NCBI RefSeq assembly: GCF_013114545.1
Contig: NZ_VTXI01000027.1
Location: 1 to 56,136 of the forward strand
DNA length: 56,136 nt
Direction: 5' to 3'
Source: Vibrio sp. RE86
GTDB taxonomy: Bacteria > Pseudomonadota > Gammaproteobacteria > Enterobacterales > Vibrionaceae
Within the stretch, counting starts at the first letter, position 1; every line of letters starts with the position of its first letter. Made by a program: the position numbers and the translations under genes. Below are positions 17,770-25,752 of the stretch, in pieces. Under the pieces are notes generated by a model, which saw only the letters and a program-made list of their open reading frames with translations, searched no databases and was not told where the DNA came from.

Positions 17770-18240
17770 ATGGCATATTGGTTATTTAAAACTGAACCTG
17801 ACACCTTCTCTATTGACACGCTTCGCACACAAAAGACGTCGTGCTGGGAAGGCGTTCGTAACTACCAAGCACGAAACATGATGCGAGATGAGGTGAAAGA
17901 GGGCGACTTAGTACTGATCTATCATTCATCTTGTAAGAAAGTGGGTGTGGCAGGTATTGCTAAGGTGATTAAAGAGTCATACCCAGATCATTTTGCTTTT
18001 GATCCACAAAGCGACTATTACGATCCTAAGTCGACACCAGACAACCCGCGTTGGATGATGGTAGACATTGATTTCGTGCGTAAGACGGAGCGTTTGATTC
18101 CATTGTCAGTGCTAAAATCCATGCCTGAACTGGAGAACATGCCATTAGTCAAACGAGGTAATCGACTCTCGATTATGCCAGTGAGTGAGGATGAGTGGTC
18201 GGCGATTTTAGGCAAAGAGAAGTTGCCAAGCCAACGATGA
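17770..18240 (+). CDS. EVE-domain protein
   Basis: A 156-residue protein that is a single EVE (PUA-like) domain: AYWLFKTEPDTFSIDTL at the start, then CWEGVRNYQARNMMRDEVKEGDLVLIYHSS, and a conserved aromatic cage region. EVE proteins bind modified bases, and some act in modified-DNA restriction, but stand-alone copies like this are uncharacterised. The ATG at 17770 was chosen because the conserved domain starts there; an upstream extension would run into the divergent lipoprotein gene. Confidence 0.88.
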   Translation: MAYWLFKTEPDTFSIDTLRTQKTSCWEGVRNYQARNMMRDEVKEGDLVLIYHSSCKKVGVAGIAKVIKESYPDHFAFDPQSDYYDPKSTPDNPRWMMVDIDFVRKTERLIPLSVLKSMPELENMPLVKRGNRLSIMPVSEDEWSAILGKEKLPSQR

Positions 18241-18243
18241 AAT

Positions 18244-18273
18244 AAAACAGGCAGCGATTAAGCTGCCTGTTTT
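18244..18273. terminator. Bidirectional terminator between EVE gene and yigL
   Basis: Stem AAAACAGGCAGC / GCTGCCTGTTTT between convergent genes, with T-rich tails on both strands. Confidence 0.85.
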
Positions 18274-18289
18274 GTTATTGGAGATGAGA

Positions 18290-19111
18290 TTAAAGCAAGT
18301 GATCTTGCAGGTAGTGCGCCACGGCATCTTCTGCGTTACTGCCAATCACCTCATTGTTTGGTAGTGCCTCTTTTACTTTATGGTGAGAGGTGCCCATAAC
18401 AAGGCCTTTACCCGCCATTGCTAGCATTTCAGCATCATTCATACCATCACCAAAAGCGATACAGTTCTCAAGACCGAGCTTCATTGATTTGGCAACTGCT
18501 TCTAACGCATGACCTTTTGATACTTCAGCGGCCATCACTTCTAGACACCAAGGCGTTGAGAAAGCGACATTGAGTTTGTCACCGAACTTCTCTTTAAGTT
18601 GTCGTTCAAACTCAGCAAGGTGTTCGTGATCATGCTCTGGATGAGTGAAGAACACTTTGGCGATGCCCTCGACAGGAGCGGCATCCGCTTTGAAACGTTT
18701 GTAGCTAAAATCTTCATGAAATTCAGCTAGCGTTTTATCTTCTCTATCTAGTAACCAATCGTCATTCTGGTACATGTGGATAAAAATCTCTGGATCTTGG
18801 CGGATCACATCGATCACTGGCTGAACCAACTCTTCAGGAACGTTCTTGCTGTACATCAGTTGATCATTTTGGTCATGAACTCGTGCACCATTTGAGGTGA
18901 TCATATACGCAGGAATGCCAGCCACTTCGCGTATGCCTGCCACATCGACATGGTGACGACCCGTTGCAAAAATAAACGTAAAGCCTTTTTCGTGTAGGGT
19001 TTTCAATGTCTGTTTTGAAAAATCACTCAGCTGGTGGTTTGGCGCCAGTAAAGTGCCATCAAGGTCAGAAGCTACAATGTGAAAAGGAGTCTCTTTGCGT
19101 GTGTCGGTCAT
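18290..19111 (-). CDS. yigL: HAD IIB phosphatase YigL (pyridoxal phosphatase family)
   Basis: A 273-residue Cof-type HAD hydrolase. It has motif I DLDGTLL (nucleophile near D15), motif II TSNGA, the conserved Lys in AAEVSKGHAL, and motif IV FGDGMNDAEML. E. coli YigL hydrolyses pyridoxal phosphate and sugar phosphates and also lies next to pldB. Here it is downstream of pldB on the same strand, with a hairpin between them. The substrate is inferred from family and gene order. Confidence 0.88.
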   Translation of the reverse strand: MTDTRKETPFHIVASDLDGTLLAPNHQLSDFSKQTLKTLHEKGFTFIFATGRHHVDVAGIREVAGIPAYMITSNGARVHDQNDQLMYSKNVPEELVQPVIDVIRQDPEIFIHMYQNDDWLLDREDKTLAEFHEDFSYKRFKADAAPVEGIAKVFFTHPEHDHEHLAEFERQLKEKFGDKLNVAFSTPWCLEVMAAEVSKGHALEAVAKSMKLGLENCIAFGDGMNDAEMLAMAGKGLVMGTSHHKVKEALPNNEVIGSNAEDAVAHYLQDHLL

Positions 19112-19181
19112 ATCACCCTCGTATGTACAGCGGTATTAGCCATTCGGATAGAGAGTGTAGTTTACTGGAACAGAAAGGGGA

Positions 19182-19206
19182 AAAAGAGGGTAAAGATCAC
19201 CCTCTT
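19182..19206 (-). terminator. Hairpin between pldB and yigL
   Basis: Stem AAGAGGGT / ACCCTCTT with a 7-base loop, followed on the minus strand by a run of five T residues. It may end pldB transcription or attenuate readthrough into yigL. Confidence 0.55.
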
Positions 19207-19237
19207 AAATTTCCTATTTTATTTAGGTCAACAGCCC

Positions 19238-20224
19238 CTAGTACTGATTGAAAAAGTCGAAGGTGGTTTCGAGTGCTTGATTGCGGTACTCGTCTTGTTC
19301 AAACAGCAATTCGTGTTTGGCGCCGTGAATAATTTTAAATGCGCATTGGCTATGGGTTTTCGCAAGCTTCTTCATAAACAGGACTTGAGCCTGATTTGAC
19401 ACAATTTGATCGTCGCCAGCTTGCATGACCAACAATGGGGTTTTGAGGTGGCGTGTCATTAAGTGGCATTGCTTACAAGCCATCAAGCCTTGCCATACCC
19501 AACGCGTGCTAGCACCACCAATTTTAAGTTCCGGGTGCTCTTCATACCAATCACGAAACCAACGGTAACGAACTTCACTTTGGCTTAGAAAATTTCCTTC
19601 AAAAGGTTTAGCAGTGTAGGCCGCTTGCCCCGGTGCAAACGTTGGTTTTGGGTAGACAGCTGTTAACACTTGACCAAGTAGAGTTGCAATGGGTTTTAAG
19701 TGCCAAGGAAGGTTCACTCCATACATTGGTGCACTAAGAGAGGCTGCATCAAATATGGAATCATGGGTTTGTAGGTAGCGAGTGGTGATATTGCCACCCA
19801 TTGAGTGGCCTAAAAGGTAGCACTTTTTGTATGTGCCTAGGTCGAAGTGTCGCACTACTATGTCTAGGTCTTTTACGTAGTCTTCAAACTCGCCGACATA
19901 TCCCATTTCAGTGTCGTCAATTAGGCGTTCTGAAAGCCCTTGGCCACGATGATCAAATGAGTAAACGTCATACCCTTGTTGAAACAGGTCGTAAAACAGC
20001 TCTTGGTATTTCGAGCAGCATTCTATTCTACCATTCACCACAACCACAGCTTTGTTATGCTCTGGTGAGGTGAGCTTCATCCAGTACAACGTTGTCTTGT
20101 CAAAGGACTTTAGATAGCCCTCTTCGCGAGAACGCCATAAGTTAGCAATATTACCATTGATCGCTTGCTCAAAATCGGACTCTTGAGTATAAGGATGAGT
20201 AATGTGGTAGCTGGAATCATTCAT
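19238..20224 (-). CDS. pldB: Alpha/beta hydrolase, lysophospholipase L2
   Basis: A 328-residue hydrolase with the oxyanion region VVNGRIECCSKY, the nucleophile elbow GHSMGG (catalytic Ser near residue 144), an acid in QAGDDQIV and the His in HGAKHELL, giving a full catalytic triad. The cap domain lies between. No signal peptide is visible. PldB removes acyl chains from lysophospholipids at the inner membrane. The neighbours rhtB and yigL are those of E. coli pldB. Confidence 0.92.
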   Translation of the reverse strand: MNDSSYHITHPYTQESDFEQAINGNIANLWRSREEGYLKSFDKTTLYWMKLTSPEHNKAVVVVNGRIECCSKYQELFYDLFQQGYDVYSFDHRGQGLSERLIDDTEMGYVGEFEDYVKDLDIVVRHFDLGTYKKCYLLGHSMGGNITTRYLQTHDSIFDAASLSAPMYGVNLPWHLKPIATLLGQVLTAVYPKPTFAPGQAAYTAKPFEGNFLSQSEVRYRWFRDWYEEHPELKIGGASTRWVWQGLMACKQCHLMTRHLKTPLLVMQAGDDQIVSNQAQVLFMKKLAKTHSQCAFKIIHGAKHELLFEQDEYRNQALETTFDFFNQY

Positions 20225-20310
20225 GGTGTAGTAGAGCCTGATTATCGTTTCAGTTGTGCGACAAAATAGATTATGTGTGGCTAGTGAGTTTTAGTCGAGA
20301 GGAAATAGTT

Positions 20311-20928
20311 ATGGATATGCATGTTTGGCTCGCTTATGTGGTAACTGCGATAGTTTTTAGCCTTGCACCTGGCTCTGGTACCGTCAATTCAATCAGTAAT
20401 GGTTTGAGTTACGGCACGCGACGCTCTCTTGCCGCGATAGCTGGTCTGCAAGTCGGACTGGCTATCCATATCATGCTGGTGGGCGCGGGTATTGGTGCCT
20501 TAGTCGCGCAGTCTGCGTTCGCGTTTAGTGTGATTAAATGGGTCGGTGCTGCCTATCTTGTTTGGCTGGGTATTCAGAAATGGCGTGATCACTCGAGTCT
20601 TGCTACCGCTGAAACTGAGGTGCAGTTATCAAGTGCGAATCTCATGCGTAACGCTATATTGATTAACTTAACTAACCCTAAGTCTATTGTATTCCTTGTG
20701 GCGTTATTTCCGCAGTTTATCGATCCCGCTAAAGATCAAGTCACACAGTTATTGGTACTAGGTGCAACGACAGTCGTGATTGATTCGATTGTAATGCTGG
20801 GCTACACCAGTTTGGCGGCACAAATGGGGCGTTTTATCCGTTCAGATAAGATCATGTCTAAAATAAACAAAGTCTTCGGCTCCATGTTCATGGGTTGTGG
20901 TGCTTTGCTTGCTGCTGCAAAAGCTTAA
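20311..20928 (+). CDS. rhtB: RhtB/LysE-family amino-acid exporter
   Basis: A 205-residue membrane protein with about six membrane segments. It aligns well with E. coli RhtB (SLAPGSGTVNSISNGLSYG; INLTNPKSIVFLVALFPQFI). RhtB exports homoserine and homoserine lactone. The ATG at 20311 was chosen because it follows GAGAGGAAAT and matches the RhtB N-terminus. It is divergent from pldB, an arrangement that differs in strand from E. coli, where rhtB and pldB are also adjacent. Confidence 0.9.
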   Translation: MDMHVWLAYVVTAIVFSLAPGSGTVNSISNGLSYGTRRSLAAIAGLQVGLAIHIMLVGAGIGALVAQSAFAFSVIKWVGAAYLVWLGIQKWRDHSSLATAETEVQLSSANLMRNAILINLTNPKSIVFLVALFPQFIDPAKDQVTQLLVLGATTVVIDSIVMLGYTSLAAQMGRFIRSDKIMSKINKVFGSMFMGCGALLAAAKA

Positions 20929-20946
20929 GAGATTTAGACCAACACG

Positions 20947-22185
20947 ATGCCACAACGAATCAAAGAGACCTACGTTGCTCGCCAACCTATCTTGAATGCG
21001 AAGCGACAAACCCTTGGTTATGAGTTGCTGTTTCGTGACGGCGAAAAGAACGCTTACCCTGCCTATATTGATTCCAACCGAGCGACGTATCGTCTGATTG
21101 TCGAGAACTTCCTATCGGTTGGTACCAATCCAGGCTTAGCCTCTTCGAGATGCTTCATTAATTTTCCTCACGAAAGCCTTGTCAGAATGTTGCCTCTTTC
21201 ATTGCCGAAAGAGCGCATTGTGGTCGAGGTGCTAGAAACCTGCACCCCAAATGATGAGCTACTGGCGGCAATCAAACAGCTTTATGCGAGTGGTTATTTG
21301 ATTGCACTGGATGACTTCATCTATTCACCCGAGTGGGAGCGCTTTTTACCCTTTGTCCATATCGTCAAAATTGACATTATGGCGGTGGGTGTAGAGCAAG
21401 CGTGCGAGATGGTGAAAACACTTAAATCAAAAAGCAGTAAGCGTAAGTTCTTGGCCGAACGTGTTGAAACGGAAGCCGAATACTTGGCCACGCGTGCAGC
21501 GGGCTTTAGCTTCTTTCAGGGCTACTTCTTCAGTAAACCTGAAGTGGTGCGTCAGCGTTACTTGAGCCCAGAGCAGTTAATCGCAATGGAGCTGTTCAAA
21601 GAGGTATGCCGACCAGAGGTAGACTTTGAGAAAGTAGAAGTGATTGTGGCAAAGGATGTTGCTTTGTCCTACAAGCTGCTGCGCTTTGTAAACACCATGT
21701 CGGATAGGTTAGAAGTGCCGATTTCGTCGTTTCGCCAAGCCTTAGTTTATTTGGGCCAAGACAAATTGAAGATGTTTGTCTCGCTAGCCGTTGCCTCGTT
21801 TGTGTCTGCCAGCAAACCCAAAGAGCTCTACACTCTCTCTTTACAGCGTGCTCAGTTTTTTCTACTGATGGCTCGTGATAATCCATTTAGTGAATACCGA
21901 GACCAGGCGTTTTTAATCGGTCTATTTTCATTACTCGATGCGCTGCTTGATGTATCACTGGAGCAGCTGGTGGATCAGTTGCCACTTTGCCCATCAATTA
22001 AAGTCGCCCTGCTTAAGCGAGAAGGCCCTTATGGCCAGCTTCTTCAGCTTGAAGAGTGCTTTGAAAACGCAGATTGGCAAGGTGTGGTGAGCACATGTAA
22101 GAACTTGAACTTATCTGTGGATGACGTCTTGCCGCGTATTTCTCAAGCGCAGCGCTGGAGCCAAGAGCTCAACACCATCATCTGA
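20947..22185 (+). CDS. EAL-HDOD signalling protein (YuxH type)
   Basis: A 412-residue protein with an N-terminal EAL-like domain (about 8-205) and a C-terminal HDOD domain (about 210-400). The EAL domain keeps YELLFRD, INF and VVEVLET, but the usual DDFG is DDFI and the catalytic set looks incomplete, so it may bind rather than cleave c-di-GMP. HDOD domains relay signals in motility and c-di-GMP circuits. It starts 18 bases after rhtB and may be co-transcribed. Confidence 0.85.
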   Translation: MPQRIKETYVARQPILNAKRQTLGYELLFRDGEKNAYPAYIDSNRATYRLIVENFLSVGTNPGLASSRCFINFPHESLVRMLPLSLPKERIVVEVLETCTPNDELLAAIKQLYASGYLIALDDFIYSPEWERFLPFVHIVKIDIMAVGVEQACEMVKTLKSKSSKRKFLAERVETEAEYLATRAAGFSFFQGYFFSKPEVVRQRYLSPEQLIAMELFKEVCRPEVDFEKVEVIVAKDVALSYKLLRFVNTMSDRLEVPISSFRQALVYLGQDKLKMFVSLAVASFVSASKPKELYTLSLQRAQFFLLMARDNPFSEYRDQAFLIGLFSLLDALLDVSLEQLVDQLPLCPSIKVALLKREGPYGQLLQLEECFENADWQGVVSTCKNLNLSVDDVLPRISQAQRWSQELNTII

Positions 22186-22222
22186 TCGCAACTCTCTTCT
22201 ATTAAACTTTTATGACAATGCA

Positions 22223-22279
22223 CATATATGGATTGACGTATATGTTATTTGATTTAATATATCTGTATATCCATATATG
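22223..22279 (+). promoter_or_regulatory. ars promoter framed by an 11-bp inverted repeat (candidate ArsR operator)
   Basis: CATATATGGAT (22223-22233) and ATCCATATATG (22269-22279) form a perfect inverted repeat. Between them lies a sigma70-type promoter: TTGACG (22233-22238), 16-base spacer, TAATAT (22255-22260). The arsR ATG is at 22291. Two operator half-sites on either side of the promoter would suit repression by a dimeric ArsR, perhaps with overlapping additional AT-rich half-sites such as ACATATA/TATATGT. Confidence 0.65.
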
Positions 22280-22290
22280 AGAATGTAAGT

Positions 22291-22632
22291 ATGCTTCCTC
22301 ACCAATTCTTTAAATTATTGTCCGATGAAACTCGAGTACGCTGTTTAATGCTGATTGTACGTCAGGAGTGTCTATCTGTCGGTGAGCTAACTGAAGCACT
22401 GCAAGAGAGTCAGCCAAAAGTCTCTCGTCACTTAGCGCAGTTGCGCTCAAACGGGATCCTAACGGACGTACGTCAGGGGCAATGGGTGTTCTACCGCTTG
22501 TCCAAAGATTTACCAGGTTGGATGCTAAAGTTAATTGACGACCTTATCGCATCGAACTGTTTGAAAACCGAATATCAGCAAGACATTGAGCGCCTAGAAG
22601 CGATGACTTCGCGCCCTCAATGCTGCGTTTAA
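22291..22632 (+). CDS. arsR: ArsR-family arsenic-responsive repressor
   Basis: A 113-residue winged-helix regulator: HQFFKLLSDETRVRCLMLI at the start and the recognition region ESQPKVSRHLAQLRSNGIL, followed by the wing VRQGQWVFYRL. Cysteines occur at C18, C27 and a C-terminal pair C111-C112. The canonical ELCVCDL motif is absent, so As(III) may be sensed through the C-terminal cysteines, as described for some other ArsR types. It is the first gene of the ars operon, followed after 41 bases by GAPDH. Confidence 0.9.
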   Translation: MLPHQFFKLLSDETRVRCLMLIVRQECLSVGELTEALQESQPKVSRHLAQLRSNGILTDVRQGQWVFYRLSKDLPGWMLKLIDDLIASNCLKTEYQQDIERLEAMTSRPQCCV

Positions 22633-22673
22633 TCGAATATTTTTAGATTCACCACTAACTGAGAGAAATGAAA

Positions 22674-23675
22674 ATGACAGTTAAAGTAGGTATTAATGGT
22701 TTTGGCCGTATCGGCCGTCTAGCACTTCGCGCAGCTTTTGATTGGGAAGAGCTAGAGTTTGTACAGATTAACGATGTTGCAGGTGATACAACAACACTTG
22801 CACACCTTCTAGAGTTCGATTCAGTTCAAGGTCGCTGGCACCATGAAGTAAAAGCTGAAGGTGATGAGATGATCATCAACGGTCAGCGTATTAAAACAAC
22901 GCAAGAGCGTGATATTGACGCTATCGACTGGTCTGGCTGTGATGTTGTGATTGAAGCAACAGGCGTTCACCGTAAGACTTCTTTCCTAAACAAATACCTA
23001 GAGCAAGGCGTGAAACGTGTTGTGGTTTCTGCCCCTGTTAAAGAAGACGGCGTAGCGAACATCGTGGTGGGCGTTAACGATGAAATCTTTGACCCTGCGG
23101 TACACAAGATCGTGACAGCAGCATCTTGTACCACTAACTGTATCGCTCCAGTAGTGAAAGTGATCAACGAGAAGCTTGGTATCGAGAACGCGTCATTCAC
23201 GACAATTCATGACCTAACTAACACGCAAACTATCCTAGACGCGCCGCACAAAGACCTACGTCGTGCACGTGCTTGTGGTATGAGCCTAATCCCAACAACA
23301 ACAGGCTCTGCTAAGGCGATTGTTGAGATCTTCCCTGAGCTAGAAAACCGCATCAACGGCCACGCAGTACGTGTACCGCTAGCAAACGCGTCTCTTACTG
23401 ACATCATCTTCGAAGTAAAACAAGACACGACAGCAGAAGAAGTCAACGCACTACTGAAAGAAGCATCTGAGAACGAGCTAAAAGGCATTCTTGGTTTTGA
23501 AGAGCGTCCACTTGTGTCTATCGACTACAAAGGTGACCAACGCTCTACAATCGTTGATGCACTGTCTACTATGCTGGTGGGTAAGCGTATGGTTAAGATC
23601 TACGCTTGGTACGACAACGAAATGGGTTACGCGACACGTACAGCTGAGCTAGTTCGTAAAGTAGGTTTGGTATAA
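22674..23675 (+). CDS. ArsJ-associated glyceraldehyde-3-phosphate dehydrogenase
   Basis: A 333-residue GAPDH with the NAD-binding GINGFGRIGR, the catalytic Cys in ASCTTNCIAP (C152) and the C-terminal WYDNEMGYATR. In arsJ operons this enzyme uses arsenate in place of phosphate, giving 1-arseno-3-phosphoglycerate for export. The specialised role is inferred from the arsR and arsJ neighbours. The start at 22674 gives proper spacing from GAGAG; an ATG at 22668 is the alternative. Codon use is like that of highly expressed genes. Confidence 0.92.
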   Translation: MTVKVGINGFGRIGRLALRAAFDWEELEFVQINDVAGDTTTLAHLLEFDSVQGRWHHEVKAEGDEMIINGQRIKTTQERDIDAIDWSGCDVVIEATGVHRKTSFLNKYLEQGVKRVVVSAPVKEDGVANIVVGVNDEIFDPAVHKIVTAASCTTNCIAPVVKVINEKLGIENASFTTIHDLTNTQTILDAPHKDLRRARACGMSLIPTTTGSAKAIVEIFPELENRINGHAVRVPLANASLTDIIFEVKQDTTAEEVNALLKEASENELKGILGFEERPLVSIDYKGDQRSTIVDALSTMLVGKRMVKIYAWYDNEMGYATRTAELVRKVGLV

Positions 23676-23688
23676 GGGGAATACGACG

Positions 23689-24180
23689 ATGACACATCCA
23701 ACTTGGCAACTAGACCTTGAGAAAGGTGCACTTATCCTAACGCCGTGCCCAGGCACAAAAGAAGCGGATCTAGATTCATCACTCGCGCAGCTTAAAGCGC
23801 AAGGTGTTGAAGCTATCGTGACTGCTCTTGATGATGCAGAGCTTGCAAGCAAAGACGTTGCGGCACTTGGCGAAAAAACTCGTGCATTAGGTATGCAGTG
23901 GTTCCAGATCGAAATCGAAGACGACCGTGCTCCAGGTGCGGAGTTTACAGCGAAATGGCAAGCAGCAAGCCCAGAACTACATAAGATTGTAGATAACGGC
24001 GCAAACGTCGCAATGCATTGCATGGGCGGGTCAGGTCGTACAGGTCTATTCGCTGCGCATTTACTGCTAGAGAAAGGCTGGGATTTAGACAAGATCATCC
24101 AAGAAGTTCAAGCACTTCGTCCAGGTGCTTTTACTAAGCCAGTTCAGGTTGATTACATCAACGGTGTTGCTTCTGCGTAG
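23689..24180 (+). CDS. Small dual-specificity/CDKN3-like phosphatase in the ars operon
   Basis: A 163-residue protein with the Cys-phosphatase P-loop HCMGGSGRTG (H110, nucleophile C111, Arg R117) and a candidate general-acid Asp upstream, in IEDDRAPG (about 76-83). This is the HCx5R signature of the protein tyrosine / dual-specificity superfamily. It starts 13 bases after GAPDH, so it belongs to the operon. Its role in arsenate resistance is unknown; a sugar-phosphate-like substrate or a regulatory phosphoprotein are both possible. Confidence 0.85.
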   Translation: MTHPTWQLDLEKGALILTPCPGTKEADLDSSLAQLKAQGVEAIVTALDDAELASKDVAALGEKTRALGMQWFQIEIEDDRAPGAEFTAKWQAASPELHKIVDNGANVAMHCMGGSGRTGLFAAHLLLEKGWDLDKIIQEVQALRPGAFTKPVQVDYINGVASA

Positions 24181-24184
24181 CTCT

Positions 24185-24322
24185 TCATACTTGAATCTGC
24201 AGCGTTGTTAATTGCGCAAGTTCACCGGAACGCCGGGCGCCCTAATCACATAGAAGATCTATGCTCATAGGGCTGAACATGCTTGTTGCCTAGCTGCAGC
24301 TCCAATTATTTCGATTACGAGT
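24185..24322. repeat. ERIC-like dispersed palindromic repeat, copy 2
   Basis: The same element as at 10548-10687, in the same orientation: CAGCGTTGTT (24200-24209), the central CCCTAATCACATAGA...CTATGCTCATAGGG hairpin, then TGCCTAGCTG and TCCAATTATTT. It is inserted between the phosphatase gene and arsJ, stretching an otherwise tightly packed operon. Confidence 0.75.
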
Positions 24323-24433
24323 TAAGAGGAAGTAAGGAATCAGAGCTTTTGGACACTCGCTCGTTTGTAGCTAGGGATGCCAAAAGCTCTTTTAGTTTGC
24401 ATCTCGATACCTTATAGAACCCAGAGATTTGAT

Positions 24434-25654
24434 ATGTTCTCAAACCTAAGTAAAAGCGTCCGCCAATATATGTTGGTGACATTCAACTACTGGAACTTCA
24501 CCATCACTGACGGTGCGTTGCGTATGCTGGTGGTACTGCACTTTTATGGTCTTGGTTACAGTTCACTAGAGATCGCCTCGCTGTTCCTTTTCTATGAATT
24601 CTTCGGTGTGGTGACTAACTTAGTAGGTGGCTGGCTAGGAGCGCGTCTTGGCCTGAATAAAACCATGAACCTCGGGCTTGGGATGCAGATTGTTGCATTG
24701 GCAATGCTTGCGGTACCAAGTGCGATGCTGACTATTCCTTGGGTGATGGCGGCACAGGCTTTGTCGGGTATTGCGAAAGACCTGAATAAGATGAGTGCGA
24801 AAAGCTCAATCAAGACTCTGGTGCCTGACGAGCAGCAAGGCGCTCTTTATAAGTGGATTGCGATTCTTACCGGCTCTAAAAATGCACTTAAGGGCGCAGG
24901 TTTCTTCGTCGGTGGTCTGTTACTGTCTCTAATTGGTTTCAAATATGCCGTGTTAGCGATGGCGGGTGTACTAACATTGGTCTTCATCGGCAGCTTACTG
25001 AGCCTTGAAGCGGACATGGGTAAGGCGAAAACCAAGCCTAAATTTAGTCAGCTGTTCTCGAAGTCTGAATCCATCAACATCTTATCTGCAGCGCGTATGT
25101 TCCTGTTTGGTGCTCGTGATGTATGGTTTGTGATTGCTCTTCCTATCTATTTAGGAAGCGTATTTGGATGGGATCACTCAATGGTGGGTGGCTTCCTAGC
25201 CGCTTGGACTATCGCTTACGGTTTTGTGCAGGGTATTGCACCTAAGATCACTGGTAAGGCGCAGGGTAAAGTTCCTGATGGTCATGCTGCGTTGTTGTGG
25301 GCTGGTGGTCTAGCATTAGTGACTGCAGGTATCGCTTACGCAGTCCAAATTGGTTGGCAGCCAGAGCTTGTCATCATCGGCGGTCTAATGCTGTTTGGTG
25401 CTATCTTTGCCGTGAACTCATCACTGCACTCTTACTTAATCGTAAGTTATGCCAAGGGTGATGGCGTGTCGTTGGATGTCGGCTTCTACTATATGGCCAA
25501 TGCGATGGGTCGCTTGATTGGTACGATTTTGTCTGGATGGGTGTTCCAGATGGCAGGCTTGGCGGCTTGCTTGTGGGTATCATTTGCTTTCTTGGCTCTA
25601 ACAACGCTGATCTCGATTAAGTTGCCGAAGGTGAAACAAGCTGCCACAGCGTAA
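24434..25654 (+). CDS. arsJ: Organoarsenical efflux transporter ArsJ (MFS)
   Basis: A 406-residue major-facilitator protein with about 11-12 membrane segments. It has typical ArsJ features: TFNYWNFTITDGALRMLVVLHF at the start, a GGWLGARLGL loop, and KDLNKMSAKSSIKTL. ArsJ exports 1-arseno-3-phosphoglycerate made by the neighbouring GAPDH, removing arsenate without its reduction. The ATG at 24434 matches the family start; an upstream start would add an unrelated 19-residue extension. It is separated from the operon's first three genes by the repeat. Confidence 0.93.
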   Translation: MFSNLSKSVRQYMLVTFNYWNFTITDGALRMLVVLHFYGLGYSSLEIASLFLFYEFFGVVTNLVGGWLGARLGLNKTMNLGLGMQIVALAMLAVPSAMLTIPWVMAAQALSGIAKDLNKMSAKSSIKTLVPDEQQGALYKWIAILTGSKNALKGAGFFVGGLLLSLIGFKYAVLAMAGVLTLVFIGSLLSLEADMGKAKTKPKFSQLFSKSESINILSAARMFLFGARDVWFVIALPIYLGSVFGWDHSMVGGFLAAWTIAYGFVQGIAPKITGKAQGKVPDGHAALLWAGGLALVTAGIAYAVQIGWQPELVIIGGLMLFGAIFAVNSSLHSYLIVSYAKGDGVSLDVGFYYMANAMGRLIGTILSGWVFQMAGLAACLWVSFAFLALTTLISIKLPKVKQAATA

Positions 25655-25676
25655 GTGACTCTTTCTATTATTGACT

Positions 25677-25713
25677 AAAAGCTGACCAAGTTTAACACTC
25701 GGTCAGCTTTTTT
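25677..25713 (+). terminator. Terminator of the ars operon
   Basis: Stem AAAAGCTGACC / GGTCAGCTTTTTT with a 13-base loop, 22 bases after the arsJ stop. Confidence 0.85.
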
Positions 25714-25752
25714 ATTGCTATATTCAATAGGTTATTGAATAAAGGTGTCAGT

